64,000 nucleotides of DNA from Oceanobacillus chungangensis (GCF_003369565.1 NZ_PIOD01000011.1:1-64000); one strand, 5' to 3'; positions 16,420 through 25,095 are shown, counted from the first letter of the stretch. A program made the numbers and translations. The notes: a model not told the origin generated them from the letters alone.

Positions 16420-16730
16420 GTAAGTCCATTCAATGAAATACACGCTTTTCAAATATAAGATTCTGCATTGAATAGGGTTTTTACCAAAATTCATTCCAAG
16501 CTACACTATTAATTTATTATATGTAGAATTGTTGGACCTATTTGATCATTTCCTTGTTACATATGGCAAAGAAAGAAGATTAGCAAAGCTGTCAAAAGGC
16601 TTGCCAGTACTCTAATTGAACAATGATTATCTAGTGTCACTTTAGACACCCATCCTAATGCTAATAATACTTATTTCATCGGTCATTTGAGTAGCTCGTA
16701 TAGTCCAACGTTTTGTACATGAATTTTAAC

Positions 16731-16765
16731 TAAAACAGTCATCTCTTGATAAAAGATGTCTGTTT
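16731..16765 (-). terminator. terminator of the DedA gene
   Basis: Minus-strand stem AACAGACATCTTTT / AGAGATGACTGTTTT running into TTAGTT; 30 bp after the DedA stop. Confidence 0.7.
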
Positions 16766-16794
16766 CCCGCTAATAAGGAGTATTCGAGCCGCAC

Positions 16795-17436
16795 TTATTT
16801 TTTTGTACGATTCCGAAAGTAGGTGATTATTGCTGGTAAAATAGATAAAAAGATAATGAATAAAATAACAGTTGAGAAGTTTTCCTTGATGACCGGAATA
16901 TTTCCAAATGAATAGCCCAGAATCGTACATATTATTACCCATAGTGCCGCTCCGATTATATTATTAATAATAAAATAACGATAATTCATTTTACTCGCAC
17001 CAGCAACGAATGGTATAAATGTGCGAATAAACGGCATGAAACGGGCGATGATAATCGTTTTTCCACCTTGCTTGTTAAAGAAATCTTCCGCCTTTTTCAT
17101 CTTTTCTTTATTAATTATTTTCCCTAACCAGCTATTCTCAGGGATTGATGTCCCTATCTTTTTCCCAATGTAGTAATTAACCGTATCGCCGATCGCCGCT
17201 GCAGCAAAAAATAGAACAATAAGGAATACAAGATTAAAGGCTCCCATTGCTGCGAAGGCACCACTAGCAAACAGTAAAGAATCCCCAGGTAGAAATGGAA
17301 AAATAACAATACCAGTCTCAATAAAGACAATTAAAAATAAAATAGCATATGACCATACCCCAAATGTATCTATTATACCAATGAGATGTTGATCAATATG
17401 TAAAATAAAACTGATTAAATCCTGAATGAATGACAT
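16795..17436 (-). CDS. DedA family membrane protein
   Basis: 213 residues, about five membrane segments. Family motifs: FLPGDSLLFASGAFAAMG, DTVNYYIGKKIG, FFNKQGGKTIIIARFMPFIR then TFIPFVAGA. DedA proteins translocate undecaprenyl phosphate or act as lipid scramblases. It is 72 bp downstream of the PAP2 phosphatase gene on the same strand, and the pair may handle lipid carriers together. It has its own terminator. Confidence 0.9.
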   Translation of the reverse strand: MSFIQDLISFILHIDQHLIGIIDTFGVWSYAILFLIVFIETGIVIFPFLPGDSLLFASGAFAAMGAFNLVFLIVLFFAAAAIGDTVNYYIGKKIGTSIPENSWLGKIINKEKMKKAEDFFNKQGGKTIIIARFMPFIRTFIPFVAGASKMNYRYFIINNIIGAALWVIICTILGYSFGNIPVIKENFSTVILFIIFLSILPAIITYFRNRTKK

Positions 17437-17508
17437 GCTTATACTCCCTTTTCATTTTTTTCAACCCTCATCCCGTATCAAACTACGCTAATTAATACGG
17501 GAATAAAA

Positions 17509-18183
17509 TTACTTACAATCCTTCTCTTTTAGCCGTTTGATTTTTTCATACTGCTTTTCTTTATATTTCTGAAAAAGCCAAATTACAATTGTTAGCCAAA
17601 ATCCACTAGCAAAGTATCCGCCAATAATATCACTCGGGTAATGTACACCAAGATAAACCCTACTAATTCCAATCAAAATAATAAATAGGCTGCTAAATAG
17701 TACTAATATGTTACGTCCAGTGCGATTTGGAATATGACGCCATAAGAGAAAAGCTAGTATGCCATAAAATGCAAATGCAATCATTGCATGACCACTTGGA
17801 AAACTATAACCGCCAGCATCAATTAAACGGTGAAGCTCTGGACGTGCTCGATGAAAGCTATGTTTTAAAATCCAATTTAGGATTGACGTACTAATAATGA
17901 CCGTCCAAAGTAAAATAATTTCTACTCGATGCTTCAATAAAAAATATAGAAACAGGGTAGTCACCAGAACAATGACGAGCAAGGCGGAAAAAGAACCAAT
18001 GAATGTGAAAAACTTCATGATGGACGTTAGTGTTGGTGTTTCGAACCCTTGAATAAAATAAATCACTGTGCTATCAAAACTAGTAATACGTTGGTTAATT
18101 ATCAAAATCACCATCATACTAAATCCGAAAAGCGTAACTAAACCGGTAATCAAGGCACCTGCCGAGTGCTTTTTATTTATCAT
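17509..18183 (-). CDS. PAP2 family lipid phosphatase
   Basis: 224 residues with six predicted helices. The complete catalytic triad of motifs is present: KHSFHRARP, SFPSGHAM and SRVYLGVHYPSD, with the active site facing out. It is likely an undecaprenyl pyrophosphate or phosphatidate phosphatase. It ends in a strongly basic cytoplasmic tail (KYKEKQYEKIKRLKEKDCK). It sits between the two-component kinase gene and the DedA gene, all on the same strand. Confidence 0.9.
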   Translation of the reverse strand: MINKKHSAGALITGLVTLFGFSMMVILIINQRITSFDSTVIYFIQGFETPTLTSIMKFFTFIGSFSALLVIVLVTTLFLYFLLKHRVEIILLWTVIISTSILNWILKHSFHRARPELHRLIDAGGYSFPSGHAMIAFAFYGILAFLLWRHIPNRTGRNILVLFSSLFIILIGISRVYLGVHYPSDIIGGYFASGFWLTIVIWLFQKYKEKQYEKIKRLKEKDCK

Positions 18184-18267
18184 GCTGAAAAACTCCTTAG
18201 ATGAAATTACATTTTATTTAGCAGGTAGGAAAGTATAAACTTTCCTCCGCTGCATAAGTGCAACTAT

Positions 18268-18296
18268 GGTTGTCACCGGAAGGCTTGGTGACAACC
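18268..18296 (-). terminator. stem-loop after the kinase gene
   Basis: Perfect 10-bp stem GGTTGTCACC / GGTGACAACC with no T-run; a weak terminator or attenuator between the kinase and PAP2 genes. Confidence 0.4.
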
Positions 18297-18303
18297 AAGT
18301 TTT

Positions 18304-19698
18304 CTAAGAGATATATGGAATGATTAAGCTGATCTTAGTACCTTCCCCGACAATACTATCTGCTAGGATCGTTCCCTCATATTCTTCGATCATTTCTTTC
18401 GCAATAGACAACCCTAAGCCACTTCCTCCACTTTCCCTACTGCGGGCTTTGTCTACCCTGTAAAATCGGTCAAAGATATGGGGTATATCTTCTTTGCTGA
18501 TGCCGACTCCGTTATCTTGAATATCAATTCTATAATTATCATTCATTATGTTCGACGTAATTGTTATTTCCTTATTTTCACCGCTATATTTAATTGCATT
18601 ATCCATAATAATAATTAAAAGTTGTTTGAATTGCTCTTCTGGAATAGCCAATTGTATTGTATGTTTTGCATCTATTTCATTATGAATGGTTAAATTCGGA
18701 TAGATGAGCAAATAATTACTAACGATTTCATTTACAGTGTCGGTAATTTGATATGATCCTATCGTGTCTTGTTTTTCTCGATGGTTTTCCAATTGTGAGA
18801 GCCAGAGTAGTTCTTTCGTCAACTCGATCATCCGCTTCGTTTCATTAATACTGATATTCAATGACTTATCCAATACTTCCTTATCATTTTTCCCCCATCT
18901 TTTCAAAAGGGAAAGATGGCCATGAATGATTGCAAGTGGTGTGCGAAGTTCATGTGATGCGTCTCCAACAAACTTTTGCTGTTGCAGCATCGATGCTTCC
19001 ACCTTATCCATCATCCTATTAAAAATTAAACTAAGCTGCGAAAATTCATCATTCGTTTCCATTACGGGTACTCTTTCCGCAAAGTTTTCATTTTCAATTT
19101 TTTTCATTGTATTTGTAAGCACTCGAAGTGGGGATAATAATTTTCCAGCAAGGAGACGACCACTAACAATACTTAAAGCTAAAGAAAGAATGGTACCTAA
19201 AATTAATGTCCATAAGACCTTTTCTAAGAAACCTTCGAAAACTTCTTCATTCTGTCCAATGATGATCGTACCATGAAAGGATTTCATATCTAATGGGCTC
19301 CTGTATAGAAGAACGGTATCCTCTTTAATATTAATACGGGAAAATCCACGCTCTAAAGCGTTAATTTCATTATTGAGCTCTGGAAAGTTATTAGAAATAT
19401 TTAAGATTTCCTGTCCATTTTGATCAAGGATGCGAACCATTTCCTCATTCTCAACAATTCTTTCAAGGAATTGATCAGATAAAACGATATTTCCCCCTTC
19501 CGTTTCCAAGTATTTTGCCTGTTCCGCTAAGAAAACTTGAATTTCCTCTGAACGTTTCCTTAACGAATCTTCTTCTTGTTTTGAGGTAAGGGTTTGAATG
19601 AGGAATAATTGGATGAGATTAACAATCATAAAGATTACAAAAATAACAATAGCAGACAAGAGGGTCATCTTTCCCTTTATTGATAATTTATTTAACAT
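18304..19698 (-). CDS. sensor histidine kinase
   Basis: About 464 residues. N-terminal helix (~10-35), extracellular sensor loop to ~165, second helix, then HAMP (LLSPLRVLTNTMKKIE). H-box DASHELRTPLAIIHG with phospho-acceptor His, N-box IIIMDNAIKYS, G1 DNGVGISKED, F-box IFDRFYRVD and G2 GSGLGLSIAKE. The ATG at 19,698 has AAGGTGG upstream; a longer form from 19,731 would overlap the regulator gene. It is partner of the upstream response regulator; with PepSY genes nearby it resembles Bacillus YkoGH with YkoI. Signal unknown, probably envelope-related. Confidence 0.9.
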   Translation of the reverse strand: MLNKLSIKGKMTLLSAIVIFVIFMIVNLIQLFLIQTLTSKQEEDSLRKRSEEIQVFLAEQAKYLETEGGNIVLSDQFLERIVENEEMVRILDQNGQEILNISNNFPELNNEINALERGFSRINIKEDTVLLYRSPLDMKSFHGTIIIGQNEEVFEGFLEKVLWTLILGTILSLALSIVSGRLLAGKLLSPLRVLTNTMKKIENENFAERVPVMETNDEFSQLSLIFNRMMDKVEASMLQQQKFVGDASHELRTPLAIIHGHLSLLKRWGKNDKEVLDKSLNISINETKRMIELTKELLWLSQLENHREKQDTIGSYQITDTVNEIVSNYLLIYPNLTIHNEIDAKHTIQLAIPEEQFKQLLIIIMDNAIKYSGENKEITITSNIMNDNYRIDIQDNGVGISKEDIPHIFDRFYRVDKARSRESGGSGLGLSIAKEMIEEYEGTILADSIVGEGTKISLIIPYIS

Positions 19699-19714
19699 TC
19701 GCCTTGTCCACCTT

Positions 19715-20389
19715 TTATTGCCGTAATACATATCCAGCTCCTCTTACCGTTTGGATATGGGAATCTTGGTGCTTCTTATCTACTTTTGCCCGCAAATAAC
19801 TGACATAAACATCAACCACATTCGTCTCGACTGATGTATCATAACCCCAAATCTCTTCTAAAAGGATTTCTCTTGTAAGCACTCTATTTACATTTTCCAT
19901 TAAAAGACGAAGCAGATTAAATTCCTTTTTTGTTAACTCAATGATTTCGTTATCCCGTTTCACAATCCTTGCCTCTAAATCCATTTCAAGATCTTGATAG
20001 ATTAACTTGTGACTACTATGATTTCCATTTTCTACCCTTCTAAAGATTGCTCGCATTCTTGCTAATAACTCCTCAATTTCAAAAGGTTTCGATATATAAT
20101 CATCTGCACCGCTATCGAGACCAGATATACGATCTAATACATTATCACGTGCAGTAATCATAATAATTGGCGTATACTTTACGGCGCGTATTCTCCGGCA
20201 TACTTCAATTCCGTTTAGCCCCGGAAGCATTAAGTCCAATAAAATAAGATCAATATCTTCTTCCAGTGCCTTCTTAACACCATCCCTGCCATTAAAGGAA
20301 ACAAGAACTTCATACTTTTCATATTCAAGCTCTAACCGAATAAAATTAGACAAATTAGCTTCATCTTCAATAATTAGGATTTTTTTCAT
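19715..20389 (-). CDS. OmpR-family response regulator
   Basis: 224 residues. Receiver domain with acidic pocket ED (8-9), phospho-acceptor Asp52 in LLDLMLPGLNG and Lys in SKPFE. A winged-helix DNA-binding domain follows (LTKKEFNLLRLLMENVNRVL to VRGAGYVLRQ). It is transcribed ahead of the kinase gene with a few bases between or overlapping, so the two are co-expressed. The likely promoter is between 20,390 and 20,460. Confidence 0.9.
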   Translation of the reverse strand: MKKILIIEDEANLSNFIRLELEYEKYEVLVSFNGRDGVKKALEEDIDLILLDLMLPGLNGIEVCRRIRAVKYTPIIMITARDNVLDRISGLDSGADDYISKPFEIEELLARMRAIFRRVENGNHSSHKLIYQDLEMDLEARIVKRDNEIIELTKKEFNLLRLLMENVNRVLTREILLEEIWGYDTSVETNVVDVYVSYLRAKVDKKHQDSHIQTVRGAGYVLRQ

Positions 20390-20461
20390 TATACGTTCTC
20401 CTATGTCACTATAGTAGTTGATCCATAATACTGGTTTTCATTACTCTACTTTACATTATAT

Positions 20462-20503
20462 AAAAAAAGGTGTCCGAATTAAGGTACTATGTCGGACACC
20501 TTT
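20462..20503 (-). terminator. strong terminator of the PepSY gene
   Basis: Minus-strand stem AAAGGTGTCCGA / TCGGACACCTTT, 12 bp perfect, running into TTTTTTTATA. It separates the PepSY gene from the response regulator gene. Confidence 0.85.
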
Positions 20504-20522
20504 CGATCAATTTCCCCTACTT

Positions 20523-21176
20523 TTACTCTTGGTCGTCCACTTCGTTTCCATCGTCATTCTCTTCGTCGTCATTATGTTCAACTTTTACAACTTCACCAGA
20601 TGTTGCATCAACTTTTACTTCTTGTTTCGTTCCATCTTCTGCTGTAACTTCAATGCTATAAACGACGGTGCCATTTTCATCTTCTAATTCAACGTCTCCA
20701 ACTGTTCCGGGAACCTGGTCAAGCGCTGTTTTAGTTGCTGCTTCTTTTGTAACTGTAGCTTGTTTCGCTAATTCTGCTTGGGACTGTTCATCATCCCCCT
20801 CTTCTTCGTCATCTTCGGCTTCTACCTTTACAACTTCACCTGTTGTTGCATCTACTTCTACTTCTTGTTTCGTTCCATCTTCTGCTGTTACTTCAATGCT
20901 GTAAATGAGTGTGCCTTCTTCATCTTCTAGTTCAATGTCTCCAATTGTTCCTGGAACCTGGTCAAGCGCTGTTTTAGTTGCTACCTCTTTTGTAACTGTA
21001 GCTTGTTTTGCTAATTCAGCTTGGGATTGGTTTTCCTCATTTGATTGAGCGCTATTCTCGGCCGTTAGTGTATTAGAAGTTGTATTTGTCGCCGCTGAAG
21101 CATAGCTAAATCCTCCCCCTATAATGACTGCTGTTGCTACTGCTGGAATAATAATCTTCTTTACTTTCTTGTTCAT
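20523..21176 (-). CDS. secreted double PepSY-domain protein
   Basis: 217 residues. Signal peptide with IIIPAVATAVIIGGGFSYAS then AAT. Two near-identical ~80-residue PepSY units follow (each QSQAELAKQATVTKE, TALDQVPGT, YSIEVTAEDGTKQEV, GEVVKVE), then an acidic tail. PepSY domains are thought to inhibit or modulate proteases or cell-wall enzymes outside the cell. The close repeat suggests recent duplication of one domain. It is similar in place and form to YkoI next to YkoGH, and a likely target of the adjacent two-component system. Confidence 0.85.
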   Translation of the reverse strand: MNKKVKKIIIPAVATAVIIGGGFSYASAATNTTSNTLTAENSAQSNEENQSQAELAKQATVTKEVATKTALDQVPGTIGDIELEDEEGTLIYSIEVTAEDGTKQEVEVDATTGEVVKVEAEDDEEEGDDEQSQAELAKQATVTKEAATKTALDQVPGTVGDVELEDENGTVVYSIEVTAEDGTKQEVKVDATSGEVVKVEHNDDEENDDGNEVDDQE

Positions 21177-21764
21177 TTCTTTGTTCCTCCTTCTTATTTT
21201 TGACTACATGAAATATCTTATCCTACTAAGATGAAAACAAGATGAAGGGTACATAAAATAATAGTTGGAGTTTCATTAGAATTTTTTAATAATCTAATGA
21301 GTGAATTTCATCATTTCTATCCCTTATGCGCCAGCAGCCGTGATTTTAAGCTGTTTTAATCTATTTTATATTATACACAGTCAAGGTGCGGCCGACATTT
21401 CGAAAATTTGTACATTAAGCGAATTTTAATCTAAAAATAGGTTCTTAATCCACAAGAAAAACCGAAATTACTTTTTTATAGAGACTAGAAAATTTGTGCT
21501 GATATTTTTTATAAACAGTTCAACTTTATTTCAAATCCACACCCTAAGTTTCGATTCTGACCAGACAACCACAGCTACCGGATCGAGATTTTGATGTCAA
21601 TTCTCTTGGTCTGATTCCCCGGTCATTTTCAATGATCTAACTTTCAAAATAGCTTTCACCCTTTTAACGGAATCACACCATCAATATTCAGGAATATTTC
21701 CACAGTGAATTTTGACGTAAATTTTGACAATAATAAATATAAACAAACGAAGGAGAATGCCAAC

Positions 21765-22301
21765 ATGAAATTTAAATCAAAAATATTAATAGGTACTTTG
21801 ATTGTTATTGAGTTGCTGGGAACTAGTGCTTGTTCGATGACAAATAACAAACCAAACACACCACAGACAAATGAAACAACACAAATAATTGATGAAGTCA
21901 GAGCGGTAGAAATTGCTTCAGATGAAGTAAAGGGTGGTATAGTAATTAGTTCCCATGTAGATGAAGTAACTAATAAATACGAAGTCCATATTTTAAAAGG
22001 AAATAAGAATTATGCAGTGGATGTTGATTCGTTAACAGGTAAGGTATTAGGAATTGAACAAAGTGTTCAAAGTGACGACGAAAGTAAGCTGCAAAACGTT
22101 TCTCCAAAAATTTCTATAAAGGATGCAAGACAAATAGCGTTAAATAGGGCAAGCGGGACCATAATTGAATTTGATTTAGATAACTCTAACAACAGTTTAG
22201 TCTACGATATCTTGATAAGCACAGATTATAGTCATGAAGTAAATGTTATTGTAGATGCAATTAATGGGGAAGTATTAAAGGTTGAAAAAATTACCTATTA
22301 G
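21765..22301 (+). CDS. PepSY-domain lipoprotein
   Basis: 178 residues from the ATG at 21,765, which has AAGGAG upstream. Signal peptide with lipobox LGTSAC. Two PepSY-like units: residues ~45-105 (VDEVTNKYEVHILKGNKNYA, DVDSLTGKVLGIEQ) and ~120-178 (ISIKDARQIALNRASGT to VDAINGEVLKVE). It is divergent from the secreted PepSY gene. The region between them (21,177-21,764) holds both promoters and no other gene I can see. Confidence 0.8.
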   Translation: MKFKSKILIGTLIVIELLGTSACSMTNNKPNTPQTNETTQIIDEVRAVEIASDEVKGGIVISSHVDEVTNKYEVHILKGNKNYAVDVDSLTGKVLGIEQSVQSDDESKLQNVSPKISIKDARQIALNRASGTIIEFDLDNSNNSLVYDILISTDYSHEVNVIVDAINGEVLKVEKITY

Positions 22302-22530
22302 TAAGATGAGATAGGATAAGTGAGGATTTTGTTTTTTGTTATTTAGTGATCTTAACGGTCTCCACTGTAAACTTAAAAATTCACCTACAATTATAGCTAA
22401 AATAAGTCCTATAATAAATCCTATCCAATTAGGCATGTAGACTGCCGGAAACACATAAATACCTAAAATAAGAACAAATAAATCCCCTAAATAGAATATG
22501 TTTATTGAAAAAAATTCTAGCCTTTTTCAT
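22275..22530 (-). pseudogene. frameshifted small membrane protein
   Basis: GGTGGAAAATT then ATG gives only a short frame; one base fewer in the A-run after the ATG would give MKRLEFFSINIFYLGDLFVL and a two-helix protein ending near 22,275, overlapping the 3' end of the PepSY lipoprotein gene. Either broken or a slip-prone start. Confidence 0.45.
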
Positions 22531-22631
22531 AATTTTCCACCTTGACATATTTTTTTATTTTAAAAATATTTGAAGTTTCCAAAACTTCCTTCATGGGGTA
22601 AGCATTAGGAAATACGAAGTTACAACTCTTA

Positions 22632-22727
22632 GGAAGTTTCCCCCCATTAGAAAAGCCGATTTTCTGTCTCTTCACGGAATCGACTTTTTTAATTTAGTTT
22701 TTATTACTAACGCACCAGTTTGTTAAA
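22632..22727 (-). repeat. attC-like site 21
   Basis: Left half diverged (AAGTTTCCCCCCATTAGAAA), loop stem AAGCCGATT/AATCGACTT, right half ACGCACCAGTTTGTTAAAG. It marks where the array resumes after the 16-22.6 kb block. From 22,531 to 22,631 there is a further AAACTTCCT/AGGAAGTTT repeat. Confidence 0.65.
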
Positions 22728-22732
22728 GATAA

Positions 22733-22948
22733 TTATTGGAGTCCATATTTTAGTATCTGATGTCTCATAACTTCGTTACCAAATGTGAACCATAATAAAA
22801 GCAATAAAACTATAACTCCCATCACCAGACTAAACCAAGCAAAATATTTATTTTCTTTATTTATTATAGGGTATAGAACAATTAGCAAAGACCCAAAAGC
22901 AAGGGTAATTACAACCGAAAGTGTTCCTGTTAATGTTTCAAAAACCAT
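22733..22948 (-). CDS. small two-helix membrane protein, ~71 aa
   Basis: Two hydrophobic stretches (LSVVITLAFGSLLIVLYPII and FSLVMGVIVLLLLLWFTFG) with a charged loop NKENKYFAW. The ATG at 22,948 has GGGGG nine bases upstream; an ATG three codons earlier overlaps it. The stop is 6 bp from site 21. Function unknown. Confidence 0.6.
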   Translation of the reverse strand: MVFETLTGTLSVVITLAFGSLLIVLYPIINKENKYFAWFSLVMGVIVLLLLLWFTFGNEVMRHQILKYGLQ

Positions 22949-22977
22949 ATAATCCATCCCCCTTCCCCACTAATTCC

Positions 22978-23066
22978 TAATTGCACTAAACTGCCCCAGT
23001 ACAATAACTTCTACGTAAAATAGCGTTAATCCTTCTTGAATTAACGCACCAATTAGTTGAAGAAAG
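22978..23066 (-). repeat. attC-like site 22 (complete)
   Basis: Left half TGCACTAAACTGCCCCAGTA, GCGTTAAT/ATTAACGC loop, right half GCACCAATTAGTTGAAGAAA. Confidence 0.85.
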
Positions 23067-23074
23067 ACCTAAAT

Positions 23075-23377
23075 TTATTCAGAATAGAACCAAGGAATAG
23101 CTGGAGGTATTCCTGCTTCTGGTAACAGGTAAACAAAGACGAAGAACACACAAATTAGGACCCCAAAAAGAGAAACGAATATTGAAATTAAAGGATTAAC
23201 TCTTTTTAAAATACCATATATCCCACAAACAAAACTGGCTAATCCAAGGAACAACTCGAAAAATGCTACTGGATATACATTAAACTGTTCCATTACATAT
23301 ATTCTAATAAAGTTAAAAACAGTAATAGATAAAATAAATAACACCTGTAAAATTAATCCATATACTGGAATATTCAA
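23075..23377 (-). CDS. three-helix membrane protein, 100 aa (intact copy)
   Basis: Hydrophobic segments LILQVLFILSITVFNFIRIY, AFFELFLGLASFVCGIYGIL and ISIFVSLFGVLICVFFVFVY. It is the intact homologue of the broken gene at 13,556. Together with the gene at 23,544 it forms a two-cassette block duplicated at 13.6-14.2 kb. Not recognised. Confidence 0.7.
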   Translation of the reverse strand: MNIPVYGLILQVLFILSITVFNFIRIYVMEQFNVYPVAFFELFLGLASFVCGIYGILKRVNPLISIFVSLFGVLICVFFVFVYLLPEAGIPPAIPWFYSE

Positions 23378-23462
23378 ATGATATCACCATCCTAATTCGC
23401 TCACCCACGAAGAGTTTAACAAATAATTTTCATTCTTTTCTTAGTCGATAAATGAAATTCTG

Positions 23463-23530
23463 TTTTTCAACTATTCTTCCCCCTTTAGCACAATAACTGC
23501 CATTTGACTTCATAGTTGAATTTTAGTTAT
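23463..23530 (-). repeat. attC-like site 23 (right half damaged)
   Basis: Left half TTCAACTATTCTTCCCCCTT then TAGCACAATAACTGCC; the right half has lost GCACCAG and keeps TAGTTGAATTTTAG. Confidence 0.7.
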
Positions 23531-23543
23531 GGCATAGATGTTA

Positions 23544-23780
23544 CTAAAAATGAATCAAACCTGTTACTATAACCAAAAACACCCTAAAAGAACTTGAATA
23601 CAAAATAAGTTTCCTTATTATTTTTGGCTCCTTTATTTGTTTATAGGTGACAAACCCTAAAACAATTGAAATTAGCCATATAATTATACCCCACAATGAA
23701 AATAAGTACGGTGAATTTGCTACCCAAAGTGCCGTAACAAGTAAATTAAAAAACATTAAAACCCAAGCTAATCCTTGCAT
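23544..23780 (-). CDS. small membrane protein, 78 aa (intact copy)
   Basis: MQGLAWVLMFFNLLVTALWV, then IIIWLISIVLGFVTYKQI and a C-terminal helix: three hydrophobic segments. The ATG at 23,780 is conserved in position with the broken copy at 13,957; a GTG 13 codons upstream is less likely. Paired with the 23,075 gene in both duplicate blocks. Confidence 0.65.
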   Translation of the reverse strand: MQGLAWVLMFFNLLVTALWVANSPYLFSLWGIIIWLISIVLGFVTYKQIKEPKIIRKLILYSSSFRVFLVIVTGLIHF

Positions 23781-23893
23781 ATCCTTCCCCAAATGATTAA
23801 AGAGTTTACTTCTCTCCACACTAAGTCATTCTATGTATATAGAAATTCTATGTATGTAGATATAATAATATTAGAATTGTAAAAAAGCAATAG

Positions 23894-23966
23894 TTATTTA
23901 ACTGTCCTGCCTTTAATAAATTCAACAAAAAAGGTACTTCTCCTTATTTAAGGAAAGCACCAGTTA
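23894..23966 (-). repeat. attC-like site 24 (complete)
   Basis: Left half TTTAACTGTCCTGCCTTTAA, loop ACAAAAAAGGTACTTCTCC, right half AAGCACCAGTTAGTGAACTA. Confidence 0.85.
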
Positions 23967-23971
23967 GTGAA

Positions 23972-24322
23972 CTAGTTGTAGTTGTGATCATTCTTATACT
24001 TTAACCACTCATCAATTTCTGCTTTAATAAATCTTTTCTGATTATCGATTTTTAGATATGGGATAAATTGATAAGTGTCATAACCACCTAATTCTACTCT
24101 TTCCGAATCATCTTTCAAAATAATGTTTTCTATTGCTTGTTCACTTATTTGAAGATATTCAGCAAGTTGAGTTATTTTCATCAAATCAGGTGTTGAATTA
24201 GTAATTTGTGAATTTTTGTCTTTACTAGCTGAATTCGGCGATGTTTTACTTAGAATAAAGGCAGATATTACTATTGATAATCCCAATATAAGTATTCCAA
24301 TTATATAAGTTAATTGTTTCAA
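23972..24322 (-). CDS. membrane-anchored HTH (excisionase-like) protein
   Basis: About 116 residues from the TTG at 24,322 (GGGGGG upstream). An N-terminal membrane helix (IIGILILGLSIVISAFILS) is followed by a helix-turn-helix of the excisionase/HTH_17 type (LMKITQLAEYLQISEQAIEN, then RFIKAEIDEWLKYK). This domain usually binds DNA or a recombinase. A membrane-tethered form is unusual. No known partner; it lies alone between sites 24 and 25. Confidence 0.6.
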   Translation of the reverse strand: MKQLTYIIGILILGLSIVISAFILSKTSPNSASKDKNSQITNSTPDLMKITQLAEYLQISEQAIENIILKDDSERVELGGYDTYQFIPYLKIDNQKRFIKAEIDEWLKYKNDHNYN

Positions 24323-24351
24323 ATTATAACCCCCCAACAAAAAGTTTCTTT

Positions 24352-24421
24352 TTAAACAATCCTGCCCCTTTAGAACAATAGCTGCTGTTCGATTTCATCT
24401 TCAACTAATGCACCAGTTAGT
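24352..24421 (-). repeat. attC-like site 25 (interrupted by IS110 remnant)
   Basis: Left half TTTAAACAATCCTGCCCCTT, loop ATAGCTGCTGTTCGATTTC, right half ATGCACCAGTTAGT, then the insertion; the flank resumes at 24,597 as TAGTTGAATAAG. Confidence 0.85.
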
Positions 24422-24596
24422 CATCCATGTATCGCAAAAACAGCGATACACCACAGAGAATGAAAGTTTGTTTCTATGTCCATAATGACTTTTGGGTGCA
24501 TTCACAACAATCGTGTCTCAGCGTTTAAAAAACAGAAAACGCTGGGTCTAGTTTGTTTTTGTCTTTTTTAGGATTTTTGGATGTAAACTTTCATGG
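24422..24596 (+). mobile_element. 175-bp IS110-derived mini-element
   Basis: Left end CATCCATGTATCGC...GCGATACACCACAG and right end TTTCATGG match the other two copies, but nearly all the interior, including the guide region and transposase, is gone. An internal stem AGCGTTT/AAACGCT lies before the right end. Inserted at the same point of a site as the others. Confidence 0.75.
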
Positions 24597-24718
24597 TAGT
24601 TGAATAAGCACCTGTTCATTATTGTTTGGATTTAAAGTAACTAACCCTTGAATATCCAAATTGTTAAGTATTTCATATATATAATAAGAACGCATAATAA
24701 AATCAAGGATGTGTAATA

Positions 24719-24988
24719 ATGAAAAACGTAAATAATAATCAGACGGGTCAAAATACTGGGTCACCAGAAATTTATGCTGCTAAACTCACATTAATTGGAA
24801 CTGCACTTTCCACAATAGGCGATGGTTTACAAACAATTGCAGCAGGGATTACGCTACAAGAATTAGAAAACCCAAATAATCAAAATTCCCAAAAGCAATT
24901 AGATCAATCAAGTCAATTAGAATTGATGCAAAAGCAAATTGAACAATTAACTAGAAAAATAGAAAGAATGGAGCAGAGTAATAAGTAA
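24719..24988 (+). CDS. coiled-coil small protein, 89 aa (plus strand)
   Basis: Begins MKNVNNNQTGQNTGSPEIYA; the central part (TLIGTALSTIGDGLQTIAAG) is amphipathic and the C-terminus (LMQKQIEQLTRKIERMEQ) a coiled coil. AAGGATG precedes the ATG. It reads toward the second recombinase, against the array direction, with the gene at 25,096. Unknown function; similar small proteins occur in Bacillus genomes. Confidence 0.65.
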   Translation: MKNVNNNQTGQNTGSPEIYAAKLTLIGTALSTIGDGLQTIAAGITLQELENPNNQNSQKQLDQSSQLELMQKQIEQLTRKIERMEQSNK

Positions 24989-25095
24989 AGAATTTATTTT
25001 GGTTTAGGTCTTTCCTCAAGGTAATTCAACACGCACTTAAAAATAATTAATGCATAAAATAATATGAAAATTCTTTGCCATAGGGGGCTATAATT

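Noticed and set aside
20418-20904. Ser-rich plus-strand frames opposite the PepSY gene
   Set aside because: Low-complexity antisense of the Asp/Glu-rich repeats; no start signals.
21705-21764. Longer start for the PepSY lipoprotein
   Set aside because: It would place 20 polar residues before the signal peptide; AAGGAG and the lipobox support the ATG at 21,765.
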